Shown: one piece after another, positions 34,009 through 45,680 of the stretch | How positions within the stretch are numbered: position 1 is the stretch's first letter | Layout of the letters: each line of letters opens with the position of its first letter | Assembly: GCA_030512335.1 (NCBI GenBank) | Contig: JAULSU010000002.1 | Span: 3,534,001-3,598,000, forward strand | Direction of reading: 5' to 3' | DNA from: Immersiella caudata | Lineage: Eukaryota; Ascomycota; Sordariomycetes; Sordariales; Lasiosphaeriaceae | Length of the DNA stretch: 64,000 nucleotides | The notes under the pieces: model-generated | Told to the model about the DNA's origin: nothing | What the model saw: only the letters and a program-made list of their open reading frames with translations | Database searches by the model: none | Translations under genes and position numbers: made by a program

Positions 34009-35387
34009 ATGGCGCCGCTTCCTCCCAATCAACACATACCACGGGTGATAACCTACTATCAGACGCACCATGACAAGGATGGGAACCACATCAGTGTGCT
34101 TCCGCTCATCACCCAGGCCAACATTGGTCTCACTCATCTCATCCTCGCCGCAATTCGTATTTATTGCCCAATTGAACCCTAATTTCCCTAATTTACACTC
34201 AACTTACTCCGTTCAGATATCAACGAAGAACCCGATGCCCTAACTCTCAATGATCAAGCCCCGGACCATCCCCGGTTCACTACACTCTGGGCCGAGCTGC
34301 GCATCCTCCAAGTGGGCTTCAAATCCATCATTATACCTCCTTACCTCCTTACCTCCTTACCTCCTTACCTCCTTACCTCCTTGCTTCCATACTAATTTCG
34401 AAATTTCATAGGCATCCGGAATAAAAGTTCTAGGCATGCTAGGCGGCGCTGCCAAAGGCTCCTACGGCCGCCTCGACGACTCCGACCCCCAGGTCTTCGA
34501 ATCCTACTACGCCCCGCTCCACGCCCTCGTAAAAGCCCACTCCCTTGATGGCCTCGACTTGGATGTTGAGGAGCCTAGTAAGTTGCAAGTCAAGTTAACT
34601 TCTTACCTCTTGTGTCCTTTTTCACGGGTCAAAAAAACATATATCGAAATACCGCCCCTTGGTGTCCCTACTGACGCCCCCAGCCTCCCTCTCCTCCATA
34701 ATACACCTGATCGACCGCCTCCGATCCGACTTTGGTCCCTCCTTCGTCATAACCCTCGCTCCCGTCGCCGCAGCCCTTCTCAATTCCCAACACAATCTGA
34801 GTGGATTTGACTACGAAGCGCTGGAAGTCATGAGGGGTAAGGAAATAGCATGGTACAACGCGCAGTTTTACTGTGGGTGGGGGGATTGCAGCAATCCGCT
34901 AATGTATGAGATGGTTTTGAGGAAAGGATGGCCGGCGGAGAAGGTGGTGGTCGGCATGGTGACCAATCCCGAGAATGGAGGGGGGTGGGTTCCGTGGAAT
35001 GTGCTGGCGGGGGTGTTGCCTGTGCTGGTGGGAAGACATCCGGGGTTTGGGGGTAAGTGTTTCCTGCTCTGGCTTGACAAGTGGTTGGGGGTGACGCTAT
35101 GCTGACATTATTACGCGATAGGGGTGATGGGCTGGGAGTACTTCAACAGTCTGCCCGGCGGCAAGGAGAGCCCGTGGCAGTGGTGTCAGTGGATGACAGC
35201 CTTGGTGAGGGGGACCGGGAGGGACGTGGTGATGGCTGGTTTGGCGGCTGAGAAGCCGGAAGAGGGGAAGGCCGAGAGCAGAGTAAGCGCCGAGGTCGAT
35301 CCTGATGATGGCATCGCCGAGAACATCGTACTGCCCGTCCCGAAGGGCTTCGCGTACGACACGGACGGCGAAGTGGAAGATGATTGA
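34009..35387 (+). CDS. Leaderless GH18 family protein
   Basis: Glycoside hydrolase family 18 (chitinase/ENGase superfamily), about 347 residues. Exons 34009-34156, 34217-34311, 34412-34577, 34684-35052 and 35122-35387; introns 60, 100, 106 and 69 bp, all GT-AG, restoring AAIHINEEPDALTL, LQASGIKVLGMLGG, EEPTSLSSIIHL and GFGGVMGWEYF. The family motif DGLDLDVEE is intact, with Asp127, Asp130, Asp132 and the catalytic Glu134, so hydrolytic activity is plausible. The barrel ends near GVMGWEYFNSLPGG, followed by an acidic tail. The N-terminus (MAPLPPNQHIPRV) has no signal peptide or membrane segment, so the product is predicted to be intracellular or exported without a leader. Its substrate (chitin or N-glycan) cannot be decided from sequence. 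Confidence 0.88.
34341..34380 (+). repeat. 8-bp microsatellite in GH18 intron 2
   Basis: Five perfect copies of TTACCTCC occupy 34341-34380, with degenerate copies on each side (TATACCTCC before, TTGCTTCC after). It lies inside the 100-bp second intron, between the donor at 34312 and the acceptor at 34411, and adds a pyrimidine-rich tract upstream of the 3' splice site. Confidence 0.9.
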
Positions 35388-38210
35388 AAGGATCGGCGCA
35401 TGTCGTCGCCAAGGAAGAGGGATAAGCACAAAGGGTCCAGTTGGAGCTGATCACAAATGACGGGATAATTCAAGCCGAGATGAAGCCGGGTCTCGATGTG
35501 TCTGTTCGGCAGCTCACCGAGGCTCTAACGTCACCTTGCTGTTCCGTCTCATGCCCGAGCCGACGCATGGTGTGTGCTCTGAGTGCATTCGCATTTTGCA
35601 CCCCTTCTGTTTCTCGACCTGTCGGGGAGTGAGGCGGGACATGCGGTTTGCAGTTTTTGCCACGTGAAACCAACGTCACGGACGGATGTCATTCGGTGAA
35701 CTGTGGTTTGAGCGTCACGGCTACATAGTACACGCTCCGCTACAACATTATGTCATTGCTTCCTACCTTCTCGTTCAGCTGAAGGGTGGTGTCTGCGGCG
35801 AGGCAGAATAGGTAATCGGGGTAGTAAGAGTTCCACCGAGATCCTGGGCTGTCTGTTTACGTCAAAGAAGCCTAGCAGGGGTGCCGCATTTGGAATTCGA
35901 AGCTTGAAGATCTACCGATGAGGGCATTATGGGTCTAGTCGGCGTCTAGAGAAGGAAAGGAGAGCCCTCTTACGTATGGCCTCATTACTCGACTGAGCTC
36001 AGTGACGACGTCCAAATAGGAATCGGATGGACGGTGACGAAAGACGGGCCACTTGGCGTCGACTCTGTGTCAGCCCGGTGCGTATTTCCACCCGCTCTCG
36101 AGCGCAAAGGTAAAAATGATGACATAATAACGTTGTCTTGAGCTCCTATCGTTGACACAATCGGACGAAGCCTTCAAAGAGCTCTGACAGGGCAGGCCAT
36201 CGGCCCGCCTGGTGTTGGAAGACGACCCTGACGTTCTAGATTTGCCTCCGCCGCTCGTGGAAGCAAATTCCGTAAGGCGCCTAGACACCGGGCTCCTTGC
36301 ACGACGAGCTTATTTTCCGTGAGATCCCTGGCTCTATGGTGTCTCGTTGATGATCGCCAGATGCGGCCAATGGGGGAGCCCGCCATTGACCTCCGAGAGC
36401 GCCAAGACTGTGGAGGGTGGGCCCCTTTTTGGGATCAGAGTGACGTCATAGCCCCTGGTCGCCCTTTCCATCAATTTGGAGACGATGGTTGGTCTCGTCG
36501 CAAACCACCACATCGCCATTTGTGTCTCGGACGCACCCTTGGATCTCTAGAGCAAGCACGAGAGTTTTTATTTCATTGCGGGTGTGAGCATGTGTGCGGG
36601 CGAGCGAGCTAGACGCGCATCCTGCAGGCTGCCAGCTGGTGAGATGGGATTTTGGAGCCAAAATGCCGGAAAACATGGAATAGTTGCAGTTGTCCATGTT
36701 TACCGTGGGGATTTGCTGCCAACTTTTCTCCCCCTGGCCGACCTGTGCCAACTCAGGTTGGACCCCTACATTGGAAACAGCCCCTCCCAATGTGCAGCAG
36801 GCCCAGCCAAGGCCTCCCGTTTCGCGCTGTTGGTACCGCTACTTGGGAGCGGGTGGAATCGCGTCCACACCTCCTAGCTGGTGCATCATGCACGCAACTA
36901 GGGGCTCAACCACTGACATCATGGCTAGTTTTCAACCCTATCGCAAAAAGGCTCTAAAGTTGCCGATCATCGTACGACTTGCACAGTCTCACACAGTCTA
37001 GAACCGTTCGAGAAACGCACCTCTGACCTAGAGTGCCCCTTGTCTCCGCCAAAACGTCGCTCGAGCGGTAGAAGACTCATGGTGTTGGCCATGACGTTTT
37101 GCCGAATAAGCTTCGAGTCTTTGTCTCTGCCGCCCCGCCATCCCCATCATGGCTGCGACGATATCGTAAAAATGACGGTTCGCGGCGAGATATTGGTCCA
37201 GCGGGCTGCGACGGCGTGGATGGCTCCTCACCCTGCACTGCGAACGATGGAGGCCCCCTCCGTCACACTTTGCCTCCGTTTGCCCTCGCTGGATACGTCA
37301 CTCAGTACCCGGTACTTCGACACCGCGGCCGCGGCCTTAGCTCCCTCGAGATCAGCAGGGTCTTGCCATTCATGGCCACGCCTGTTTCTGAGGCCCCCTT
37401 CCCGCGCTGTGCCCCGCCTCCCTTGCTGTGTCCCCAAAGATTCGGTGCTGCCCTCAGGGTCCTTTCCATCGCCTTGAGACAGACACGTCGAGAGGCATAT
37501 TTCGATGGTCCCTGACAGCCAGAAGAGCCAACACAGGCGCTTCGACGTCAGAAGGGCCAACAACGGCGACATACGGCACTTGACGCGGTGGGGCGGTGGA
37601 CAAGCACAGTCCCGTCTTCCTCCGTGGCAAACGCCCATCGGTTGTTGCTTGATTGGCTCACTGGCCGGAAGCTACGCCATATCTTGCAGCCGTCTCGCCC
37701 ATCGCGCCGAGGATCTCCCTATGCGAAACGGCGACGATCACCTAAAGAGAGGGGCAAACGTGCAGTCCAGTCTAATGCAGTCCGAGGTGAGGGTGTGCGA
37801 GCTTAGCAGCGTCCCACGTCGGCTCAGAGCACCTTGCAGGCGGTCCCGGGGGGTCGGCCGACCCTCCTGTCTCTTCGGTCCCTGGTCAAAGAAGGAATAC
37901 CACCAAACGAAATGTCGGAGGTGAAAAAGAGGAATAAACGAACATGGAGATGTGAGAAAGGGGGGGCCGTGAACTGGGGTCCAGTGTAGATCATGGTGAC
38001 GGTACTTCTTCCCCCCCCTCCATCGCGCAAACAACCCATGCCTTTTGCAGCCAGAAACTTCCACGCTCTCTCTCCCCCAAAGACATCTGAGCCCTACACG
38101 CGTAGCAGCACGAGCGTCAACAGTCATTTCTCCTACCGGTACACCTCGCCCCAGGCCCACCCCACCATCCCGCCTTCACACTTAGACTTCCCAAGTCTGC
38201 GGAGTCGGCT
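35388..38210. other. 2.8-kb region without supported gene
   Basis: Frames in this stretch have no recognisable domain and shift between strands. It probably includes the GH18 3' untranslated region and the promoter of the small gene at 38478. No RNA gene was seen. Confidence 0.5.
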
Positions 38211-38217
38211 TATAAAG
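38211..38217 (+). promoter_or_regulatory. TATA box upstream of the small ORF
   Basis: TATAAAG at 38211-38217 is followed by a pyrimidine-rich stretch (about 38225-38460) typical of leaders of well-expressed fungal genes. It sits about 265 bp upstream of the 81-codon frame at 38478. Confidence 0.5.
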
Positions 38218-38477
38218 CGCCCTGTCCCTCCATGCGATCTTTCCTTTTCGCACTCTCTAGTTTCGCATCGCAGGGCTACTCTCATATTAGCTTCATATCA
38301 TTTCATTGTTCCCACTGAAACCCCCATCATCTCGTCTCGACTTAGTCCGCCGCGACAAACACCAAACAGGCTCGACTTCACCACATTACTTGTCACATCC
38401 ATCTCTTAAGACTCTGATTCTGCTCGCGCACGCAGTCGCCAACTCGAGTCATTAGCAAACAACATCGTCGACCTTCC

Positions 38478-38723
38478 ATGTCCTCGACCCACGACGCTTT
38501 CGTCATGCCTTTTTCACCACCGCCACCTGTTGATCTGGGGACATACTCGCGCTCCATGCTCCAACACACCAAACGCCAAATGGAAGCTGCCTCTACCACT
38601 GGGCAATCGAGCTCCCCAAGGAGTTCGCAAAGCATCCAGCCTAATGCCGGGCCATCTGCGATGCCCAACGGTGTCGCGTCGTCACGGTCTCGCAATTCAA
38701 GCCAGTACAGCTACCAGACGTGA
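38478..38723 (+). CDS. Small Ser/Pro-rich protein, 81 residues
   Basis: A short frame beginning MSSTHDAFVMPFSPPPP, with a central helical-looking segment (YSRSMLQHTKRQME) and a Ser/Asn/Gln-rich end. It has no signal peptide or known domain. Support: a TATA box and CT-rich leader upstream, ATG in the context CCATGTCC, and sequence order that looks more like a real protein than the random frames around it. An intron or an extended N-terminus is not excluded. Without homology data it remains a candidate; I recall similar short sequences in other Sordariomycetes but could not verify this. Confidence 0.5.
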   Translation: MSSTHDAFVMPFSPPPPVDLGTYSRSMLQHTKRQMEAASTTGQSSSPRSSQSIQPNAGPSAMPNGVASSRSRNSSQYSYQT

Positions 38724-39329
38724 TGACTATCTTTGAGAGTTGTTGAAAAGTTGCGTTAGGGTGGTAAAACCATCGTTCGTTGCCAGTTGCCGCTGCGGTC
38801 GTTACAGAGAACGAGCCTCTTGTGGGCTTGGCAGCGCGTGTTAGTTCTGGACTATATCGCACGACACATCATGTTGCGTTGAGGCCGGCACGATAGGAAG
38901 AGAAAGATGCGAAATCAAGTTGGATTGGGTTGTGCATGACGTACTTTGTGGTATGACAGTATACGTGTCTGCCTCTTGGATGCTAAAAGGATAAGCATCT
39001 CGACCTCGCTACTAGGCAGCTGGTCTGGAATGAGTTGATGGGAATGAGCTAGGCGTTTGGGTTGGATCGGATCTTTGAGGATCTTGCTGGGTACCGCCGG
39101 ATGATTCAAGTCTTGCGGATTCAGAATGAATGATGATAGGTCGATTTTGCGGGCATTGAATGGCAATGATTAAAAATTAACTCGTACATGTCCTTCGTAA
39201 ATTGAGGTAATTGTGCTTCAAACCGTTCGTGCCGCAGTATTAGCTACTAATGACCTTTCACAAAGGCTGATGCGAGATCGTTGTGGCCGTTCGTCTCGTC
39301 CTCCGTATGCTCTCGTAAAACCACCGATA
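38724..39329. other. Intergenic region, convergent 3' ends
   Basis: About 600 bp between the stop of the small plus-strand frame and the stop of the minus-strand splicing-factor gene. It holds their 3' regions and no supported gene. Confidence 0.5.
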
Positions 39330-40297
39330 TCACACCAGTGATGCCTTTTTCTTGATCCCCAGCAATGCTGAATGGTCCTTCTTCTTCTTGACCTGTCGCT
39401 TGAAACTTGGAGCTGGGATTTCCGTCGAAGGTGCGGGGGTAGGCTTCGGAGGAGGTGGCATCGACATGGCGTCTGATGAGACTGCAGCTCCAGCCCCATT
39501 ACTCGACCCCAAACCCTCTCCGTTTCCGTTGCTCGGTGGCAGCTCCTCCCCAATAACCTCCTCGAGCATCTCATGCCTCCTCGCAAACGCCCTTCTCGCC
39601 GCCTCCGCATCCTCCTCCTCCTGCCTCCTCCTCACCTCATCCTCCGGCACCACCACACTCAACTCCGCCTCAACACCCTCCCTCCTTCCCTTTTCAATCC
39701 TTGCATTCCGACTCCGAATCTCATCCAACGCATCCGCCACCGCCATCTCCCTCTTCGCATCCGCCGTCTTCGCCTCCAACTCCGCCATCGCATTCCTCTC
39801 CTTCACATCCTCCCCCTCTGCCTCAGCCATCTCCCTCTCCAGCCGATCTAGCCTCGCCTCATCACTCTCCTCTTCCTCCTCTCCAAGGCCTCTCTTCCAC
39901 GGATCCGTGTTCCTCTTCGCCCCCCTCTCCACCACGTAGTCGTTATTTTTCGGATCTGTCCGGAAAACGACCTCTGCAGAGCAGCGCGTGCAGCGGATGT
40001 AGAACCGGTAGATTTGGATGTTGAGATACTTCTCGTCGACGGGAGTTTCCTTGCGGGCGTTGAACTTGCGCCCGCGAGGGAGGTACTCACCACAGGAGGT
40101 GCAGCGCATGGAGAAGGGGGACATGAGGCGGACGGTTTGGACTTTGGGACCGGCTTGTTTGGGGGCGCGGGTGCGGCCTACTAGCGAGGGGTCGAAGTCG
40201 GCGGGGTAGTATTTCCTGAAGAGTTAGACTTTTGAGATATTGCGACTGGTGAGCATAGGGAATGGGCAGCTTACTGGAGGACTTTTCGTTCGGACAT
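39330..40297 (-). CDS. yju2: YJU2 pre-mRNA splicing factor (CWC16)
   Basis: Spliceosomal protein of the YJU2/CCDC94 family, which joins with the Prp19 complex and promotes the first catalytic step. Two exons, 40297-40275 (23 nt, MSERKVLQ) and 40215-39330, separated by a 59-bp GT-AG intron; 302 residues. The canonical start (MSERKVLQKYYPADFDPS) is recovered only after splicing. Two Cys pairs, Cys46/Cys49 in MRCTSCGEY and Cys83/Cys86 in IRCTRCSAE, form the expected zinc-binding site. The RKFNARKE and YRFYIRCTRC blocks are conserved. The C-terminal half is charged coiled coil and ends with a Lys-rich segment (KKKKDHSALLGIKKK). Confidence 0.95.
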
Positions 40298-40660
40298 CTT
40301 GGCGGTTTGTTTGTGTGGCTATAAGATGGGTAAGAGAGAGTAGCCTGCTGGCGCTGCGAAGAGCGAAAGGTAGTGGTGAAAGTGTGATGCGATAACTTGC
40401 GAACATCAAAGTTGACTTGAGGAAGAGCGGTTGGTTGAATCTCTGATAAGATAAGGACGCCACATGGGGCTCAAAATTGGGGCTCAAAAATTTAGGTGCA
40501 GGGCCGTTCGGGTTTCCGCAATCGAAAAAATTGTGGGGCACCGTTTTTGGAGAGAGGAAATACGAAAAACAGCACTTTCTGGATTCGACCAAGCGACCTC
40601 CACGTCAAAGGACCACCCTTTATGAGCTGGTTTTTGCGGCACATACTTCAGTAATTTACA
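40298..40660. other. Divergent upstream region of YJU2 and tRNA gene
   Basis: About 360 bp between the YJU2 start and the tRNA gene. It must contain the YJU2 promoter; nothing else is visible. Confidence 0.5.
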
Positions 40661-40732
40661 AGCTTAGTAGCTCAGGGGAAGAGCGCCGGGCTCATAACCC
40701 GGAGGTCACTGGATCGAAACCAGTCTAAGCTA
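40661..40732 (+). tRNA. tRNA-Met (anticodon CAT)
   Basis: A full cloverleaf can be drawn. The 7-bp acceptor stem is AGCTTAG with CTAAGCT (40661-40667 and 40725-40731). The D arm is TAGCTCAGGGGAAGAGC. The anticodon stem CCGGG/CCCGG holds CTCATAA, with CAT at 40693-40695. The T arm is ACTGG-ATCGAAA-CCAGT. Internal Pol III boxes are present (A box TAGCTCAGGGG; B box GGATCGAAACC). There is no intron. A run of six T follows at 40745-40750. Elongator versus initiator was not decided; lack of the initiator's typical loop features favours the elongator. Confidence 0.93.
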
Positions 40733-40744
40733 TTCAGACCTCAC

Positions 40745-40750
40745 TTTTTT
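40745..40750 (+). terminator. Pol III terminator of tRNA-Met
   Basis: Six consecutive T on the coding strand, 13 nt after the tRNA 3' end, the expected RNA polymerase III stop signal. Confidence 0.8.
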
Positions 40751-41085
40751 GCATGTTTGCAACCACTTGCCTTTTTCTTGTTCTTTCTGCCCCTTTTCCG
40801 CTTTTGAGCCCCAATGTCCTAGAAGAAAGTCTGAACATTGGCAAGACAGGGCCTGTGACCAAATGAAAGAGTAATTTTCTAGATGCAAAGAGGCATCATT
40901 CTGAAAAGCAAGGCCTATTGAGAACGCAAGGCGGTGTGGTCTCCTCCTTGAGCGGGGGGACGGGGGAGATGTCAGCCTTATGTCTCGCAGCATGTAGTTC
41001 CATCGGTGTTCTTTGCTGTCCCCATTTTTGCATACCGTGACAGCACAAACCCTTATGATTATAACTTCGTATTTCATTCAATTCT
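40751..41085. other. Short spacer between tRNA and GCP5 stop
   Basis: About 335 bp, presumably the 3' untranslated region of the minus-strand GCP5 gene. No feature seen. Confidence 0.5.
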
Positions 41086-43868
41086 CTACTCGCGAATGCC
41101 GACCTCGAGCATTTCGGCCAGCAGATCCCATTTCACAGCTGCCTCATCACGGCTCGCCCTCGCCACAGCCCTCAGACCTCCGGCAACAAATCGTAGGTGC
41201 CGCTCAAAATCGGCATGCAGATCTTTTAACACCGCTTGATGGGATTTCTTTCCTTTGGCCATGGTACTTTTCCTGAGTTCGGCCTCCCAATCCGAATCGT
41301 CGTGAGAGTCATTGACCTTTTCGCTCCTGTCCTTCTTTTTGGGAGTGGCGTGCAGAGATCTCCGTCCTCTTCCCTTGGTTGAGGTCTTGAAAGGAGAGGA
41401 CATGGATGAGAGTCGAGTGATCTCCTCCTCTTCTTCTGCAAGTCTTGTCAACTCCGCCCGACGGGCGTCCTCGACCTTGATAGCAAGGTCAAAGACATCA
41501 AGGATGCATTCTCGGATCGGCTCAAGCTTCGGCCCCTGGCATGCTTCGTTGATGAGGCAGTTAACAAAGTCGGAATGAGCCGAGATCATGTCGTCTACGT
41601 CGGGAGCGTCTCGCAGGCTCTCTCGTAGCCTTGTTGCATTTGGTGCAAGAACCAGCGACGTCAGGTACGTCATGATCGTGTTGCAAAACCACAACAGTTT
41701 GGTCCGAACCAAGTGATAAGCGACAGGACGGTCAGGTTCTTCGGCACTCCCACCAGATGAGAAGCCGAGTATTGGATGGGTGAGTACCGAGATAGCTCGG
41801 CGTGCCTGCAGGAGGAACGTGAAAATCGGCTGATATCCCTGAGTGACCGCATCATCTGGCACTATGATTTGAACAGGCCAGTTCAGGCGATACATGAGAC
41901 GAATGGCCGGGAGGCTCAGCCGAACTGAGCTTCGCGCCACCAGCCCGCCGTGTGTAAGACCGTGCAAGTCAATGTCGGCAGACAGCCTGTATCCCTCCAC
42001 TGAAGGCGAGAAGGCCTCCTGGGCGACCTCGGTCAAAGTGAAGCGGTCCTTCCAGCTGGTGGTGAGGCTGTCGAGATGCCTGAAAATAGACGATGCAAAA
42101 GCGTCTGCTCTCGAGCCGTCGGACATGAGGTACACGTACTGAAGCGCGTCAAGACCTTGGGAGAGTCCGTATGAGTTGAAGAGCAGACCTCGAAGCGTGG
42201 CGGAGGCGGTGTGGTGCTTGCTCTGTATCCATGTCTGGAACGCTGCACTGAAGAGCTCAGAAAAGGGGGCAAACTCTAGGTGCTCTGGACAGATACTTGC
42301 AAAATCCATTGGCGGCTTGTTCTTTCGAGTTTCATCCTTTGGCGGTTCTCGGCGCTTCAAGTGCTTGAGCACCACAATGCTCTTCCCGGTGGTGAATATG
42401 CGACGTATTGCTGGTTTCAAAAAGCGCGGCGCATGAAGCGTGCCCTCTGGGGTTCTCAGAAGCTTGAACTGGCTTTTCCAGATCTGTGGCAACGGTAGTT
42501 TTGTTGGCGACTCAGATACGAAGAACGTACGATCGCCGGGAAGAAGCTTCCCCTCCTCCATCCAAAGCCGAATTGGCTTCAAGTACACCTGGAAACAATC
42601 AAAGAAGATATTGCCCAGTAGACGGTACGCTGCAATATTGCCCTCGAGCTGAGCTATACCCACACCGTCGTAGAGAAGCTCGAGATAACGAAAGGCGTGA
42701 GGGTTCCGTTCTTCTTGGAGCTGTCGCACAATGGTCGACAAAGAGTACAAGGGCGCCAGGGATGGTCCCAGTTCAGCCAAAATGCCCATCAACGTGACCA
42801 CCGCATCTAGCTCTATTGCTGTGAAACGCTGTTGGATGTTTGATAGGGTTCGATCCAACGTAGTCAAGGCTCTCTGTAACGAGTCTTGGAAGACCTGAAG
42901 TAACGGGGTTTTCTGTGTTGTGGCGGCGAAGGCACGCAGCGGGGCCAGCTTCCTACCGCATTCAGAAAATGATGTTATAAGCGAGTTGTAAGTGTCCCAA
43001 GAAACGCCCGAAAGTTGGTAGTTAGTTACGGGGTCGCATTTTTCGTTGAAGAGGGTCGTTTCCAGCCCCGCTAGCATGAAAAGCGCTTCGCGGAGAAGCT
43101 GAAGACTCGATATGGGAACCTTCTTCGCTCGCCACCCATCATCTCTTGCTGGCTTCGTACGCCTCCACGTCTGACTCTCACGAATTATTTCAAGCGGCGC
43201 TAGATCATCCATAGGTTTGAGTAGATCTTTTGCTGTTCGTCGAAGCTCCTCGTCTGCAGTTGTGTCTGTTGTATGAGACTCCTGATCCGACGCCGCAGAC
43301 TGTTCCTCTTCATCTTCATCTCCAGAGCTGGGAGAGTAGTCGATGTTGCGCCAGACGGCTCGATCTTCGTTCCAACCATCCTCCTTCGCGATCTCCTGCC
43401 AGGTCAGCCGAAGCGCGTGTTCATCATTCTCGGACTCGTAGAGAAGATCCAAGTTGCGAAGGTCTGATTTCTGCGCAGGTTGGTCCGCAAGTTCTAAGAT
43501 GAACCGCAGCACATCAGGAGTCCACTTATTGCGATGGGGATCCAATGCAGCGAGCCGTTCGCTCAAGGCGTCGGCAAGTGATTCTCGGCCAATGACACGG
43601 AATCGCTCATCAAACCCCTTCAGTTGGTCCTCAACATCAAACTGATTCGTTCCAAGAAAGCTGTGGAAGCGAATACCCCGGAGCGCAGATTCTCGATCCG
43701 CAGCTTGCCTTTTGCGCCCCTCCGCAGTCTGCTCGGTGGTTAGCACATCCCAGGCCTTGGCTCAGAGCAGGTCTTGCACCACAGTGGGAAACGCACATCC
43801 AAGGCTGCTGCTGCAAGAGATGCGACCAGCTCATCGGCCAGCGCCCCGAGTTGCGCGAGATACGCCAT
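41086..43868 (-). CDS. Gamma-tubulin complex component GCP5
   Basis: Spc97/Spc98-family subunit of the gamma-tubulin ring complex that nucleates microtubules at the spindle pole. Exon 1 43868-43797 (24 codons, MAYLAQLGALADELV) joins exon 2 43728-41086 across a 68-bp GT-AG intron; about 904 residues. The order of blocks fits GCP5 rather than GCP2/3/4: the N-terminal part with FHSFLGTNQFDVEDQL-like sequence, an acidic linker (about 150-180), the SWDTYNSLITSFSECGRKL region, and the C-terminal SPC97/98 domain (LLGNIFFDCFQVYLKPI, ADIDLHGLTHGGLV, RLMYRLNWPVQIIVPDDA, FTFLLQARRA). The choice of GCP5 over GCP6 is by overall resemblance and length. The 461-bp gap to the next gene is a shared divergent promoter. 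Confidence 0.85.
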
Positions 43869-44329
43869 CCTGTCACCACTCGGTGCAGACTGTGCATCTT
43901 GCTGATCGATGGAGCATATGAGTCGCGCCCCGAGACGCGTCGCACTGAAGTTGGAGAAAGTGGATGCATGAAGCCAATTGGCCGTTCAGCGACGTTCGTT
44001 CGGGGAACAGCGTTATCGCCTTATCTGGATGACATCAGCCGCAATAGCCCAACAGGGGGAATAGGGGTGGTCTAGATTTTTCATTGGCCCGAAATTAAGC
44101 AGTCTGGCCAAGCACAAACGCGACAACTCGGCGACCCGACAAACTTGCAACACTCCTGCTCGAGACAACGTAACCGCAACACAAGGTCCCACTGACGACC
44201 GCGCACACGAGCCGCGACGAACCGATTTAGATGAAGTAGCTCTCCGCGGGAGCTTTGGACGCCGGCCCTCGTCGCTGCAAGCGACTCTGCAACCCATCCA
44301 CCTCAGACGTTGAGCCCCTACCGGCCAAC
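43869..44329. promoter_or_regulatory. Divergent promoter region of GCP5 and mannosyltransferase
   Basis: A 461-bp segment between the two start codons, oriented away from each other. It must contain both promoters and 5' leaders; no specific element was recognised. Confidence 0.6.
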
Positions 44330-45680
44330 ATGGCGATTGCTCGCCCCGTGAGGGCGTTGGGCCTCGCCGCCATCGTGATGTGGTGTTTCTTCATTTGGAA
44401 CATATTTACGCCGTCTGCACCGATAAAAAAGCCCGAGCCCTTTAATGGGAATATGTACGAGAGAGATCCCAACCTAGATCGTGAGTCTCTTCAGTCCGAT
44501 CGCCGGCTCCCTCCGCACCATGTGCTGACCGAAAATTTCCAGCGACGGGAGAACCTGAAGGGTTATTAGTGCGCGTCTCCGAAGATTATGCTCCGGGAAT
44601 CAAGGCCTCGGCCCGAATCAACGCCACGCTCCTGGCGCTGGTGCGGAACGAGGAGCTTGAGGACATGTTGTCGTCGATGAAAGACCTCGAGCGGACATGG
44701 AACCACAAGTTCAATTACCCCTGGACATTTTTCAACGACGTCCCGTTTACAGAGGAGTTCAAGGAGAAGACGCAAGCAGTGACAAAGGCAGAATGCAGAT
44801 ACGGTATGCCAGGTGGCCAGACCCTGTTGCGCCAAGCAGCACGCTAATATGGGGCAGAGCTTATTCCAAAGGAGCACTGGGAAATGCCATCCTGGATCAA
44901 CAAAGACCTGTACGAGGAGTCTATCAAGGTGCTGGCTGCGAACGACGTCCAATATGCCGACAAGCTGTCGTACCACCAGATGTGTCGATGGAATAGCGGC
45001 ATGTTCTACAAGCACCCAGCCCTCAAGGACATCCAGTACTACTGGCGAGTGGAACCCAAAGTCCACTTCTTCTGCGACGTGGACTACGATGTCTTCCGCT
45101 ACATGCAGGATAGCAACAAGACGTATGGGTTCACCATCAACCTGTACGACTCGCCGGCGACGGTCCCAACTCTGTGGCCCGAGACGCTCAAGTTTATTGC
45201 CGAGCATCCCGAATACATTCACGAGAATAACGCCATGGATTGGTTGACGGACAAGACCCGCCGCCCAGAGCACAACAGAAAGGCGGGCGGTTACTCGACA
45301 TGTCATTTTTGGAGCAACTTCGAAATTGCGGATCTGAGGTTCTGGAGGAGCAAGGCATATGAAGACTACTTTAACCACCTGGACCGAGCGGGTGGCTTCT
45401 TTTACGAGCGCTGGGGTGACGCGCCCGTCCACAGCGTTGCTCTTGGTTTGTTTGAGGACTCGAGCCGCATTCATTGGTGCGTATTTCGTTGTGTGATGAA
45501 CGGCAGCCGCTAATCGTCAGTAGGTTCCGCGACATTGGATATCAGCACATTCCCTTCTTCAACTGCCCCAACTCTAAGAAGTGCAAAGGCTGCGTTACTG
45601 GTAAACTGACCGACGGCGAATCGTTCCTGTACAAAGAGGACTGCAGGCCGAACTGGTTCAAGTACGTCGGTATGGGCTAA
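44330..45680 (+). CDS. KRE2/MNT1-type alpha-1,2-mannosyltransferase (GT15)
   Basis: Golgi type II membrane glycosyltransferase that adds alpha-1,2-mannose to O- or N-linked glycans; about 395 residues. Exons 44330-44480, 44543-44803, 44858-45476 and 45524-45680; introns 62, 54 and 47 bp, GT-AG, restoring DPTGEPEGLLVRV, CRYELIPKEHW and IHWFRDIGY. A single N-terminal hydrophobic anchor covers about residues 9-26 (ALGLAAIVMWCFFIWNIF). Catalytic-domain motifs: RWNSGMFYKH, DVDYDVFRYM, YSTCHFWSNFEIADLRFWR and RWGDAPVHSVAL. The Glu in SNFEIA corresponds to the family's nucleophile region and the His in APVHS to the metal site (established for yeast Kre2). It shares the divergent 461-bp promoter with GCP5. 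Confidence 0.95.
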
